DNA of 64,000 bases. Source: Campylobacterales bacterium. GTDB taxonomy: Bacteria; Campylobacterota; Campylobacteria; Campylobacterales; Sulfurospirillaceae. Each line of letters opens with the position of its first letter. The first letter of the stretch is position 1. Below, piece by piece: positions 26,825-37,562 of this stretch. The stretch is taken from NCBI GenBank assembly GCA_024280575.1, contig JAJRPV010000018.1:1-64000 (forward strand). Direction: 5' to 3'. The position numbers and the translations under genes are program-made. The notes below the pieces were generated by a model. That model did not search any database, had not been told where the DNA came from, and was given only the letters and a program-made list of their open reading frames with translations.

Positions 26825-27310
26825 CTAGAACGGTATCTCATCTTCATCGATGTCGATATCAGGTATGTTTTCACTTTGTTGTACGCTAGGTTGTGAATTA
26901 GGTTTTTTGTAACTTTCTTGTTGGTTGCTGTAGTTACCACTTGATGGATTGTTTTGATTATAATTATTTTCACCATCATTTGAATTTTTACTATCTAGCA
27001 TTTGCATACTGTCAACTACTACGGAATGCTTACTTCTTTTTCCGCCATTTTGATCAGTCCATTGATCCAATTTCAGTCTTCCCTCTACTAAGATTTTCTT
27101 TCCTCGTTTTAGGTACTGATTTGCAACTTCTGCGGTTCTTCCAAAAAAAGTAATATCCACAAAACAAACTTCTTCACCAAGAGTTCCGTCTTGTTTTTTG
27201 AATTTACGGTTAGTTGCTATGCCGGTTGAGCAAACTGCACCACCATTTGGCATATATCTCAGTTCTGGATCTCTTGTTAAGTTACCAACTAATATTATTC
27301 TATTGTACAT
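26825..27310 (-). CDS. ssb: Single-stranded DNA-binding protein
   Basis: The 161-aa protein has an OB fold at residues 1-105 (MYNRIILVGNLTRDPELRYM, FFGRTAEVANQYLKRGK), a Gln/Asn/Ser-rich flexible linker, and the acidic tip DIDEDEIPF used to recruit partner proteins. SSB coats single-stranded DNA in replication and repair. It sits between rpsF and rpsR, the classical arrangement that ties SSB supply to ribosome synthesis. Confidence 0.97.
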   Translation of the reverse strand: MYNRIILVGNLTRDPELRYMPNGGAVCSTGIATNRKFKKQDGTLGEEVCFVDITFFGRTAEVANQYLKRGKKILVEGRLKLDQWTDQNGGKRSKHSVVVDSMQMLDSKNSNDGENNYNQNNPSSGNYSNQQESYKKPNSQPSVQQSENIPDIDIDEDEIPF

Positions 27311-27324
27311 AGTGAATCCTTTGC

Positions 27325-27810
27325 TTACTCTTGTGTAGTTTTAACTTCGTCAGTATTTTCTACAACCATTGTATCTTCAGCAGATACAACTTCATCAGCT
27401 ACTAAATCTTCAGTAGTTGTCTCTTTTGGAGCTTCCTCGGGTAGTGTTTCTTCGATTTTGACTTCAGGAACTTCTTCTATAGCAAATTTTTCAACTTGTT
27501 TGTTCCAGTATTTCATCTCTTTTTGGTTTTCGTACTTAACACTCATAAATCTGATGAATTCTTCAGTGATGCGAATAAGTCTTTCAACTTCTAAAATAGC
27601 AGTTGCTGGAGCTGTAAAATAAAATACGCTGTAGTATCCGCGTTCTAATTTTTCGATAGGATATGCAAGTCTTCTTGTTCCCATTTCTTGAAATGCTGCA
27701 ATTTCTGCACCATTTTTTTCTAAAACTTCTCTTATGAAGTTTACCTTTGCCTTTGTCTCTTCTTCTGTAAGAGTAGGCTTGAGTACTGTAAGTAACTCAT
27801 AATGTCGCAT
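27325..27810 (-). CDS. rpsF: 30S ribosomal protein S6 with acidic C-terminal extension
   Basis: Residues 1-100 are the S6 domain ([40 protein letters not shown]). The protein continues to 161 aa with a Glu/Thr/Val-rich acidic tail from about residue 105. S6 binds S18 on the 30S platform. Acidic S6 tails are known, and in some bacteria are extended with glutamate after translation; here the extension is encoded. A ribosome site (AAAAGGAGAAACA) precedes the ATG. The gene heads the rpsF-ssb-rpsR operon; the 80-nt gap from holA is AT-rich and may hold its promoter. Confidence 0.96.
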   Translation of the reverse strand: MRHYELLTVLKPTLTEEETKAKVNFIREVLEKNGAEIAAFQEMGTRRLAYPIEKLERGYYSVFYFTAPATAILEVERLIRITEEFIRFMSVKYENQKEMKYWNKQVEKFAIEEVPEVKIEETLPEEAPKETTTEDLVADEVVSAEDTMVVENTDEVKTTQE

Positions 27811-27890
27811 TGTTTCTCCTTTTGGTTTTCACCCATAACTGAGTAAGGATGTTAATTTTTGAACTAAAATAGTTCAAGGACGCGATTATA

Positions 27891-28877
27891 CTATAAAAAA
27901 GTTTGAAGTTTTATTAAGGTAGATAGAAGAAGTGAGTTTTTGTCTATATTTTGCATTTTTTTTAGTTTAAATTCACTCTCAAGTAATAAGTTAAATATGC
28001 TGTTATAAGTTTTCAAATCAAACATCATGCAAAGTCTAGATCTCTCCTGAGCAATGATTGGCGGCAATGGGTATCCCAAGACTACTCTAGCATCAAATTT
28101 TCCATTAATTTTTATGTACATGTAGAAAAGAAAAAGTTGACCAAGGTATGTTTGAATTGCATTGATGATTCTTGTCTCATCACTTCCTCCAAGCTCTGTT
28201 AGTCTTGTGTATGCTTTTCTTATGTCCTTCTTTTGGAGAAGTTCATATATAAACTGATCCATACCAACGCTTCCTAAACCGTATATCAATCTATCTACAT
28301 CACAAATCTCAATCTCTTTGTCCAAAATATTTAGTTTCTCAAGATCATTTATACAAAGTGATATATCTTCATTTTGTAATTGATATAAATGTGAAAGAAC
28401 AAACCTGTTTACATTTAATCCTATCTCTTTTGCTCTTTTATCTATTAAAAAAATAGCTTCGCCTTGATTTGGTTTGAAAAATCTTACAAAATTGGCATTT
28501 TTTTTAGGTGTAAAAGATTTTGATATATTTTTTGCTTTTGAATCGTCTCCAAAAAATTGAAATACGATATAGTTAGTTTCATTCTTAAAAGATAGATTTA
28601 TCAAAATATCCAACTCTTTTTTCGCAATTGTTTTGTCTGTTTTAACAATCAAAATATTTCTATCCCCAAAAAGGGAAGATTGTGAAAGGAAATTTTTTGC
28701 TAAAGTAAAATTATATTCATCATAATATAAAAGTAATTTTTCTTCAGGATTTACTGACAATTTTTCTAAAATTTTATCGCCAAAATAGTTGTTTTGATAA
28801 TGGCAGGCACCATATAATAGTGTAGATTTTGGTATTTTAGAACTGTTTAAAAGATTTTCAAATTCCCTTTTATACAT
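27891..28877 (-). CDS. holA: DNA polymerase III delta subunit
   Basis: The chosen ATG (28877) overlaps the end of rnr by 8 nt and has AAAAGAG upstream; an in-frame ATG at 28898 has no ribosome site. This gives 328 aa. The fold is clamp-loader-like: LLYGACHYQNNYFGD at the start, a NILIVKTDK strand, then DLEKLNI and the helical collar domain. As usual for delta, the P-loop is degenerate. Delta opens the sliding clamp during loading. Sequence conservation in this family is low, so the call rests on layout, length and neighbourhood. The partner delta-prime gene (holB) is near 47 kb. Confidence 0.85.
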   Translation of the reverse strand: MYKREFENLLNSSKIPKSTLLYGACHYQNNYFGDKILEKLSVNPEEKLLLYYDEYNFTLAKNFLSQSSLFGDRNILIVKTDKTIAKKELDILINLSFKNETNYIVFQFFGDDSKAKNISKSFTPKKNANFVRFFKPNQGEAIFLIDKRAKEIGLNVNRFVLSHLYQLQNEDISLCINDLEKLNILDKEIEICDVDRLIYGLGSVGMDQFIYELLQKKDIRKAYTRLTELGGSDETRIINAIQTYLGQLFLFYMYIKINGKFDARVVLGYPLPPIIAQERSRLCMMFDLKTYNSIFNLLLESEFKLKKMQNIDKNSLLLSTLIKLQTFL

Positions 28878-30813
28878 CTCTTTTAATAACCTTTGCATAA
28901 ATTTTTGAAGAGGGGATATCGGCTTCTACAATTTTAACCAAAACTCTTTCGAAAAGTTCTAAATTATCATCAAGTAAAAACAGTCTTGCACCTTTTATTT
29001 CATCATCTAGTTTTGCAATCACACTTCTATCCACTCCAGTAACAATCGCTTCAAAATCTTCGCCTACATGTAGATATGCCCAGCGGGCGTATTTTCTGTC
29101 CATATAATCCCATGCGACTTTATCGCTTTCTCGCTCAAGTAAACTGATTTGCTCACAAATTTTATCTATATTTTCGAGTAAAAAATTAAATCTTTTTTTA
29201 TCATCATGCATGTTTGCTTTTAAAAGTCTGTGTAAAACCAAGTCACTATATCTTCTTATCGGTGAAGTAAAATGAGTATATGATTTGAAGCCCAAACCAA
29301 AATGCCCTTTGTTTTCAGACTCGTATTTAGCTTTCTTTTGAGACCTTATGATTAGTTTATCTACTTCTTCTCTTATGTCTAATTTGTCGGCTTTTTCTTG
29401 TATAGCTCTTATCATTTTTGGAATATCTTCTATAAAGTCAACTTCTATACCAATAGACATAAGATTATCTAATAATGCCTGAAGCTTATCGTATGTTGGG
29501 TCACCATGAGTTCTAAATATTCCTCTTTTTATCCTTTTTGAGGCTGCCTTGTTTGCTAAAAGCATACAGTCTTCTATAAGTCCATGTGATGGGGTTTCTT
29601 TTTCCTCTTTTGTCGAGATTAAATTTTGATTGGAGTCGAGTTGCATTCTTATCTCGGTTGAGCGAAATTCAAAACTATTTTGTAGCCTTGTTTTTCTTAG
29701 TCCTTTAGTGACTTCAAAAAGAGGCAATAGGTATTGTAGTATCTTCTCATCCATTTTGTCTATGTTGCCAAGCTTGTTTTGCAAAAAAAGGTCTATTTGA
29801 TCATAATTGTATCTTTTTTTAGAATTGATTATGGTGTTTAACAACTCTTCATTTTTGACTTTTAAACTTTTTTTATCAAGTGTTATTTTAAATGTATATG
29901 CCAATCTATCAACATTTGGTTTTAGTGAGCATATATTTTCACTGAGTGATCTAGGAAGCATCGGTATAGATTTATGAGGAAGATAGATGGAAAAGCCTCT
30001 TTCTCTAGCCTCTTTGTCTATGTGTCCCATTTCGTAAACATATTCACTTACATCTGCAATTGCTACATATAAAATATAGTTTTCTTTATCAAAATAGACA
30101 GCATCGTCAAAATCTTTTGCGTCTATTGGATCAATAGTACAAAAAGGAAGATGAGTCAAATCAACTCTATCTCCGTAGAGGGATTTATCTACAAAATTTC
30201 CATGGCTTTTTGCTTCAAGTTCACTCTCTTTTGAAAAAAATTCCTCTTTTCCATATAAATTTAAAGATATCTTTTCATCAACCTTAGGATCATCTAAAAC
30301 TCCGAGAACTTCAACTATATTGTTAGTTTCATTGTCTATTTTTAAAACAGCACCAAGAGGGAGTTGCCTTAGAGATTTTTGCGATACGCTTATCAAAATT
30401 GAAAGTGCGGTTGATATGTTTATACCAACGATTTTACCTTGTTGTATTTTGGTGTAAACTACACTAAAGTTATTTTTTCGCTCAAGTACCTGTATGACTT
30501 TTGCTTTGGCTCTTGTTTGTGTTTTTGAAAAAATTCTTTTGACTAAAACGATATCGCCCCTGTTTGCGCCAAGTAGATTATTTGATTCGATTAACAGGTC
30601 TTTTTTAAAATCATCTTCAAAAACTTTTAAAAAACCTGTCCCGCTTTGTGATATATCGATAGCTCCTATTTTGTATTTTGGATTAAGCTTGTAGCCTTCT
30701 TTGGTCTTTTTGACCGCTTTTAATCTGATTAGATTATTAACAAGTGGCTGATGATCAAGCGGAATTTCACCTCTTAAAGAGCCACTGCTAAGGCTTAGGA
30801 GAAACTCTTTCAA
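28870..30813 (-). CDS. rnr: RNase R/RNB-family 3'-5' exoribonuclease
   Basis: The 647-aa protein contains the RNB catalytic domain with the metal-binding motif CTIDPIDAKDFDDAVYF (about residues 225-241), IYLPHKSIPMLP, and the HFTSPIRRYSDLVLHRLL segment. The C-terminal 80 residues form an S1-like RNA-binding region. RNase R degrades structured RNA processively from the 3' end. It is shorter than the about 810-aa enteric enzyme, as in other Campylobacterota. Translation starts at TTG, overlapping the HDOD stop codon (TTGA), and the 3' end overlaps holA. Confidence 0.93.
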   Translation of the reverse strand: MKEFLLSLSSGSLRGEIPLDHQPLVNNLIRLKAVKKTKEGYKLNPKYKIGAIDISQSGTGFLKVFEDDFKKDLLIESNNLLGANRGDIVLVKRIFSKTQTRAKAKVIQVLERKNNFSVVYTKIQQGKIVGINISTALSILISVSQKSLRQLPLGAVLKIDNETNNIVEVLGVLDDPKVDEKISLNLYGKEEFFSKESELEAKSHGNFVDKSLYGDRVDLTHLPFCTIDPIDAKDFDDAVYFDKENYILYVAIADVSEYVYEMGHIDKEARERGFSIYLPHKSIPMLPRSLSENICSLKPNVDRLAYTFKITLDKKSLKVKNEELLNTIINSKKRYNYDQIDLFLQNKLGNIDKMDEKILQYLLPLFEVTKGLRKTRLQNSFEFRSTEIRMQLDSNQNLISTKEEKETPSHGLIEDCMLLANKAASKRIKRGIFRTHGDPTYDKLQALLDNLMSIGIEVDFIEDIPKMIRAIQEKADKLDIREEVDKLIIRSQKKAKYESENKGHFGLGFKSYTHFTSPIRRYSDLVLHRLLKANMHDDKKRFNFLLENIDKICEQISLLERESDKVAWDYMDRKYARWAYLHVGEDFEAIVTGVDRSVIAKLDDEIKGARLFLLDDNLELFERVLVKIVEADIPSSKIYAKVIKRDV

Positions 30814-31622
30814 ATATCTAACTGTTCCATGGCTTTTAGATAAGCATCAGGATTTAAACCATACTCTTTTATCAGATCTAAAGAATTTTGCTTTTGCTCT
30901 TCTTTTAATAAACCAAAAATATTGGCAGAATATTTTACAATATGAAGTGCTTTTGAAAAATCTTGTATATATTCGCTAGCCAAAAACGGATCATTTGAAA
31001 ATTGTATGGATTCTATCAATTCACTCTCTAAATTCCATTGTTCAAATATTTTGGCAGTTATTTCTTCGTTTGTAAATCCAACCATATCTTGTTCGAGTTT
31101 ACTAAGATTTTCTAAGGTTCTATTTTCTTGTAGTGTATTTTTAAAATCTTTATCTTTTCCTTGTTCTATTAACTCATGTGAAATAATGAGTTTACCAACC
31201 TCCATCATAAAAGAAGCAGGTTGAAGAATATCAAGCATAGATCTGTTTACTCTCGAATACCACTTGAACATCAAAACACTTTGAACAGTGCTTATATCTA
31301 AAAAACTTTGATTACTTAAACCATAGGGTTCAAGATTTATTTTTATATTGTCTTTAATAGCGCTTGATAACGCAAAACCTCTAATTGTAGCCATCCCAAA
31401 AAGAGATATAGCATGACCGATATTTTTAATTTCTTTACTAAAACCATACAAAGGTGAATTTGCAGATTTAAGTATATTTGCAGTAAGCATAGGATCTCTT
31501 TCTACAACTTTGACCAAGTCTTGCATTGAACTATTTTTATCTGTAGCGATTCTTTGTATCATTAAAACTGTATCATCCAAGGGAGGAAGTGATTTGATTT
31601 TTTTTATAATTGTGTTATCCAT
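30810..31622 (-). CDS. HDOD-domain signalling protein
   Basis: The 270-aa protein is a single HDOD domain: IKSLPPLDDTVLMIQRI, the VVERDPMLTANILKSANSPLYG core, and GHAISLFGMATIRGFALS. HDOD proteins are relatives of HD phosphohydrolases without the catalytic His-Asp pair, and usually act as scaffolds in signalling, motility or cyclic-di-GMP circuits. No further domain is attached. It is the first gene of an HDOD-rnr-holA unit and lies divergent from a diguanylate-cyclase response regulator 160 nt away, so a shared signalling role is possible but unproven. Confidence 0.88.
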   Translation of the reverse strand: MDNTIIKKIKSLPPLDDTVLMIQRIATDKNSSMQDLVKVVERDPMLTANILKSANSPLYGFSKEIKNIGHAISLFGMATIRGFALSSAIKDNIKINLEPYGLSNQSFLDISTVQSVLMFKWYSRVNRSMLDILQPASFMMEVGKLIISHELIEQGKDKDFKNTLQENRTLENLSKLEQDMVGFTNEEITAKIFEQWNLESELIESIQFSNDPFLASEYIQDFSKALHIVKYSANIFGLLKEEQKQNSLDLIKEYGLNPDAYLKAMEQLDI

Positions 31623-31782
31623 GATGTTTTGCCTTTTTAAAAATATGCAGGAAGATTTTACTATTTAAAATATTATATACAGATAAATTCAAATAACCTT
31701 GAGTACTTCTATGGATGTAAGGTCAGTTATAATTTAAAAATGTTACAATTTACAATATTTTTTATTAAGAATAAGGGATTTT

Positions 31783-33057
31783 ATGAATTACGATTCCAAG
31801 CAGATAACGGTATTGTATGCCGAGGATGAAGAAGAAGCTAGAGAGGGTTTTGCTAAAACTCTGGAAAGATATACAAAAGAGCAATATATAGCTAATGATG
31901 GAGAAGAAGCTATAGAACTTTACGAGAAATATCATCCAGATATTGTTATTACAGATATCAATATGCCAAAGAAAAACGGCATAGAGTTGGCTGAAGAAAT
32001 CCTAGAGATAAATCCGGAGCAAATCATCATGTTTACGACAGCTCATACAGAGTCGCGATATACTTTAAGAGCGCTTGAGATGCAAGTAGAAGCTTATTTG
32101 ATAAAGCCAATAAATAAAAATAAATTTAAAGAAAAATTAAATCACACAACAAAAAATATTATAAGTAACAGAGAAAATGCAAAAAATCAAAAAATCATAC
32201 AAGCAATACTTGACAGTCAATCAAGCATTCTTGTTTTGACAGATTTTTTTAATATAGAGTTTGCTTCAAAATCATTTCTAAAGCTTTTTAATGTATCTTG
32301 CAAGGAGGAGTTTTTTTTTAAATATGAAAATTTTATAGAAATCTTTAAAGATATGCCAGGCTGTATTTTTGAAATTACAAAAGATAATTTTATGGAAAGT
32401 TACAATAGTAAAGAAGAGACTATGGTTTGCTTATCTGAAACTAAAAAAATTTATCAAATCAATATAGATGAAATCAATATAGATAAATCTATTTTATATG
32501 CAATATCTTTAGTGGATGTTACAATTTTACACAATCAGAGAAAAAAAGCTCTTTTTGAATCTTTTCACGATAATTTAACCTCGTCTTATAATAGACTAAT
32601 GTTTGATAAACTTTTAGATAAAGAATATTTGAGGTTTGTCAGACACCAAAGACCGCTTTGCCTTGCAATATTTGACATAGATCATTTTAAAGTGATAAAT
32701 GATACGCATGGCCATTTAACCGGAGATAGAATACTTATGGCTTTGGCTGACTTTTTTCATAAAAATATAAGAGATATAGATATATTTGCAAGATGGGGTG
32801 GAGAAGAATTTGTTTTGTTAATGGGCGAAACGCAGATAGACGAAGCGCAAAAAGTTTGTGAAAAACTGATATGCGGTGTAGAAAATATGGAGACAAATAA
32901 CCTTCCAAATATCACTATTAGCGCAGGTGTTACTGAGATTGATAAAGATGATTCAAGAGATGATTTTTTTCAAAGAGCTGATAATGCCTTGTATGATGCA
33001 AAAAGAAGCGGAAGAAATCAAGTTGTTGTTAATAACAAATATGAGGTAAGGTTTTGA
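31783..33057 (+). CDS. Response regulator with PAS-like linker and GGDEF diguanylate cyclase
   Basis: The 424-aa protein starts with a receiver domain (acid pocket Glu14/Asp15, phosphoacceptor Asp58 in VITDINMP, and KPI near residue 108). A middle region of about 120 residues reads like a divergent PAS. The C-terminal GGDEF domain has an intact GGEEF active site near residue 339, preceded by an RDID inhibitory I-site, so it should make cyclic di-GMP and be product-inhibited. The next gene is a histidine kinase overlapping by 4 nt, a likely cognate partner. The upstream gap has a TATAAT-like box near 31728. Confidence 0.93.
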   Translation: MNYDSKQITVLYAEDEEEAREGFAKTLERYTKEQYIANDGEEAIELYEKYHPDIVITDINMPKKNGIELAEEILEINPEQIIMFTTAHTESRYTLRALEMQVEAYLIKPINKNKFKEKLNHTTKNIISNRENAKNQKIIQAILDSQSSILVLTDFFNIEFASKSFLKLFNVSCKEEFFFKYENFIEIFKDMPGCIFEITKDNFMESYNSKEETMVCLSETKKIYQINIDEINIDKSILYAISLVDVTILHNQRKKALFESFHDNLTSSYNRLMFDKLLDKEYLRFVRHQRPLCLAIFDIDHFKVINDTHGHLTGDRILMALADFFHKNIRDIDIFARWGGEEFVLLMGETQIDEAQKVCEKLICGVENMETNNLPNITISAGVTEIDKDDSRDDFFQRADNALYDAKRSGRNQVVVNNKYEVRF

Positions 33058-35252
33058 AAAAAATAATTTTAATTATACTGTTTCTAAGTATAAATCTTTT
33101 AGCTATTAATGTTCTTATCCTTAATTCATATCAAGAGACTTTTTCGTGGACTAAAGTTCAAAGCAACGAGATAACTCAGGGTCTTCAAAAAATAAAAAAT
33201 AAAAAAATAAATATTTATGTTGAATTTATGGATACAAAAATATTTAGGTTGACACCAAAAAGAGAAACTAACCTTTTGCAATACTATCAAAATAAATATG
33301 ATAAAATCTCATTTGATATTATTTTCACAACAGATGACAACGCCTTAAATTTTATAAGAAAATATAAAAATATAAGCCTATTTAAAAATGCAAAAGTATT
33401 TTTTTCGGGCGTTAATGATATTTCTCTTCAAAAAACTTTAGATAAAAATGTATATGCGGGCATATTTGAAGTGAAAGATCCGTTTGCAAATCTATCTTTA
33501 GCAAAACATGCCGTGAAAGATTTAAAAACATTTTATCTTGTGTCAGATGATACTTTAAGCGGTAGAAAAGAGATGCAACTATATAAAAATAAATTAGATA
33601 AATTTAGAAATATCAATTATGTCTATTTGAATAATAAAAATATAGATGATATTTTAGAAAAATTAAACAATTATGATAAAAATTCCGTGATGATGCTTTT
33701 GACTTTTACTAGTTTTGTAAGAGGCGATGAACATATCTCCTATAAAGAAGCAATATCTCTCTTAAGTGATAAATATAAAAATCCTATGTTGATACATTCA
33801 GATACTTATATAAATTTGGATAGCACAAATATAATAGGTGGAAATTGCACAGATGCAAAAGAACAGGGACTACTTTCATCCTTTAAGGCAAAACAGTATT
33901 TAGGCGGAAGCAAGATGGATGATATAGGTTTTTTATTATATGGTGGGAACAAGACATACTTTAATGTAAAAAATTTAAATAAATTTGGGTTAAGTGTAGA
34001 TGATTTTAATGTAAAAAATCCGGTGCTTATAGGTAAGTCAAATACATTTTATCAAATTTATAAAAAATGGATATTTCTTTTTGCAACTCTTGTTATTTTA
34101 ATTTTTACTTTTATGTTTGTACTAGGCAAGAAAAATTTAGCTTTAAAAAAGGCATTAGAAAACTTTGAGCTTCTTGCGGAAACATCTTTTGGGGCTATTA
34201 TTATATATGACAAGCATAAAAAAGTTAAATATGCTAATCAAAGAGTATATGAATTAACTAAATATTCAAAAGATGAGATTTTAAATCATGATGTATTCAA
34301 GTTGATATATCCGGATGATTTAGATATGGTTAAGAAAAATATAAAAATAGAAAACACCAAACAATACGATGCAAGAATAATGAAAAAAAATAAAAGTTTT
34401 CTCTATTCATTACTTAGGGGTAAAGATATTATTTTCAATGGTGAAAATATGAGAATAGTAACGGCAATTGATATAACTGAAAGAAAAATCCAAGAACAAA
34501 AAATAGAAGAGATAAATACAAGCTTAAAACAAAAAATCAAAGATGCTTTGACGGAAAACACACAGCAATTGCGACTTTTGCAACAACAAAGTAAATTGGC
34601 ATCTATGGGAGAGATGATAGGTGCAATTGCACATCAGTGGAGACAACCGTTAAATGCACTTAATATAAATATACAAAATCTTGATGATGATTTTGAAGAT
34701 GGATTGATAGATAAAGTGTTTATTGATAACTTCATAAGCAAAAACAGTAAAATAATTAATTTTATGAGTAGAACAATTGACGACTTCAGAAATTTTTATA
34801 GAGTTGATAAAGTTAAAAAAGATTTTTATATTAAAAAGGCAATCAAAGATGTTTTAAATATTCAGGCTGTCCAGATAAGAAAGCATAATATAAAAATTAC
34901 ACTTAATGGCAACGATGAACTGATAAAAGGATATGAAAGCGAATTTAAACAAGTTATTTTAAATTTGATAAATAATGCTAAAGATGTTGTTATTGAAAAT
35001 AATATTAAAAACCCGACAATAATCATTGAGATATTTAAAAATAGATTATTAATCAAAGATAATGGCGGTGGCATTCCAAATGATGTATTAAATAGAATCT
35101 TTGAACCATATTTCACGACAAAGGATCAAGGTAAAGGGACAGGCCTTGGTTTATATATGTCTAAAATGATTATTGAAGATAATATGCATGGCAAATTATC
35201 AGTATGGAATGAAAACGACTGGACAGTATTTGAGATTATTACTCAATCTTAA
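33054..35252 (+). CDS. Membrane histidine kinase with periplasmic binding-protein-like sensor and PAS domain
   Basis: A TTG start with AGGTAAGG upstream overlaps the previous stop codon. The 732-aa protein has an N-terminal hydrophobic signal/anchor and a periplasmic region to about residue 330 resembling the COG2984-type ABC substrate-binding fold (VLILNSYQETFSW, FFSGVND). One membrane helix follows (FLFATLVILIFTFMFVLG), then a PAS domain (about 370-480) and the kinase core. The H-box IAHQWRQPLNAL has its His near 527, the N-box is INNAKDVV, and the G-boxes are KDNGGGIP and GTGLGLYMSK. HQWRQPL kinases are typical of Campylobacterota. The ligand is unknown; output is probably the adjacent GGDEF regulator. 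Confidence 0.92.
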   Translation: MKKIILIILFLSINLLAINVLILNSYQETFSWTKVQSNEITQGLQKIKNKKINIYVEFMDTKIFRLTPKRETNLLQYYQNKYDKISFDIIFTTDDNALNFIRKYKNISLFKNAKVFFSGVNDISLQKTLDKNVYAGIFEVKDPFANLSLAKHAVKDLKTFYLVSDDTLSGRKEMQLYKNKLDKFRNINYVYLNNKNIDDILEKLNNYDKNSVMMLLTFTSFVRGDEHISYKEAISLLSDKYKNPMLIHSDTYINLDSTNIIGGNCTDAKEQGLLSSFKAKQYLGGSKMDDIGFLLYGGNKTYFNVKNLNKFGLSVDDFNVKNPVLIGKSNTFYQIYKKWIFLFATLVILIFTFMFVLGKKNLALKKALENFELLAETSFGAIIIYDKHKKVKYANQRVYELTKYSKDEILNHDVFKLIYPDDLDMVKKNIKIENTKQYDARIMKKNKSFLYSLLRGKDIIFNGENMRIVTAIDITERKIQEQKIEEINTSLKQKIKDALTENTQQLRLLQQQSKLASMGEMIGAIAHQWRQPLNALNINIQNLDDDFEDGLIDKVFIDNFISKNSKIINFMSRTIDDFRNFYRVDKVKKDFYIKKAIKDVLNIQAVQIRKHNIKITLNGNDELIKGYESEFKQVILNLINNAKDVVIENNIKNPTIIIEIFKNRLLIKDNGGGIPNDVLNRIFEPYFTTKDQGKGTGLGLYMSKMIIEDNMHGKLSVWNENDWTVFEIITQS

Positions 35253-35290
35253 AGTTACTTTTGATAAAATATATAAAAATAAATTAATAA

Positions 35291-36325
<1,035 letters not shown>

Positions 36326-36329
36326 ATAT

Positions 36330-36363
36330 TTTACGCTTGATGGCTTTAGTCATCAAGCGTAAA
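36330..36363. terminator. Hairpin after ilvC, 13-bp perfect stem
   Basis: TTTACGCTTGATG and CATCAAGCGTAAA pair perfectly around an 8-nt loop, starting 5 nt after the ilvC stop codon. No T-run follows on the plus strand, so it may be a processing or stabilising structure or a weak terminator for ilvC. Confidence 0.6.
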
Positions 36364-36378
36364 GAATAATGGAAAAAT

Positions 36379-37562
36379 TTGACTCGTAAAAACAAAAAAA
36401 ACAGACCAAAAAAATAAAAAATAAAAAACATATTATTAAAAATAAGATTTTTTTAATCGCAGTATCTTTAATATTGTTATTTTTGGGTTTTAGTGCTTTT
36501 AATTATTTTATAAATATTCAAAAAAAACAACAAATAAATAAATCTATTGAAATAAAAAATCAAAAAACAACAAAAGAACTGATGAGTAAGATGAAAAAAA
36601 TGCTAGAAGAGCAAAATTTTAAATCTAAACTCAATATCGTTGAAAAACAAACAAAAAAACAAAAAAACAAACAAACAAAATCAAATCCAAGCAAACAAAA
36701 AACAAACAAAATCAAATCCAAGCAAATCCAAATTAAACAAATTATTCCAAAAAAAATCAAAGAAAAACAAGTTATTTTCAATGAAGAAATATTAATAAAA
36801 AAGAAGATTAAAAAAAAACAACCTGCAAAAAACAACCTATCAGAAATATATGATTACGAGAAGAGTTTAAAATATGCAAAAAAACAAAAAAACATAGAAA
36901 AAAAGAGTTCTAAATACAAGGGAAAACCAAAACTAGCTATCATAATAGATGATGTCTCTTTTTTAAAAGAAGTAAAACTCATTAAGCAGATACCTTATAA
37001 AGTTACTCCGTCATTTTTTCCACCGACGAAATTTCATCCCGATACCGTAAAACTATCAAACAGGTTTCAATTTGCGATGGTTCATCTACCGCTAGAAGCT
37101 ATGGGTTTTATGCATCCCGAACCAAGAACACTCCATGCTAATGATTCAAAAAGTATCATTGAGAAACGAATCAAGCAAATAAAAAAAGAATTTCCAAAAA
37201 TTACATATTATAACAATCACACAGGTAGTAAATTTACCTCTAATCTTAGAGCAATGCAAGATTTAATCAGAATTATGAAAAATGAAAATTTACATTTTGT
37301 AGATAGTAGAACAACAACACAAACCAAAGCAGGAATTGTAAGTAAAAACCTACATGTAAGGCTTCTCTCAAGAGATGTATTTTTAGATAATATAGCTGAG
37401 CCTAGAAATATAATAGAACAGTTAAAAAAAGCAGTGAAAATTGCTAAAAGACAAGGATATGCTATAGCTATAGGTCATCCTCATCCAAATACATTAAAAA
37501 CTCTTATTGGCGCAAAGAAATACTTGAAAAATGTAAAACTTGTCTATGTGAATGAGTTATGA
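36379..37562 (+). CDS. Divergent polysaccharide deacetylase family protein, N-terminus needs a frameshift at an A7 run
   Basis: The uninterrupted frame has no proper start: its first possible codon (TTG 36474) falls inside the membrane helix, and upstream codons run back to a TAA at 36387 without an initiator. Starting at TTG 36379 and dropping to the -1 frame at A7 (36408-36414) restores a basic tail, the helix (IFLIAVSLILLFLGFSAF) and the rest, 394 aa in total. A Lys/Gln/Asn-rich linker to about residue 170 leads to the YibQ-like divergent polysaccharide deacetylase domain: LAIIIDDVSF, MVHLPLEAMGF, NNHTGSKFT, AIGHPHPNTL. A role in cell-wall or EnvC-linked processes is suspected for relatives. 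The gene overlaps dprA by 4 nt. Confidence 0.82.
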
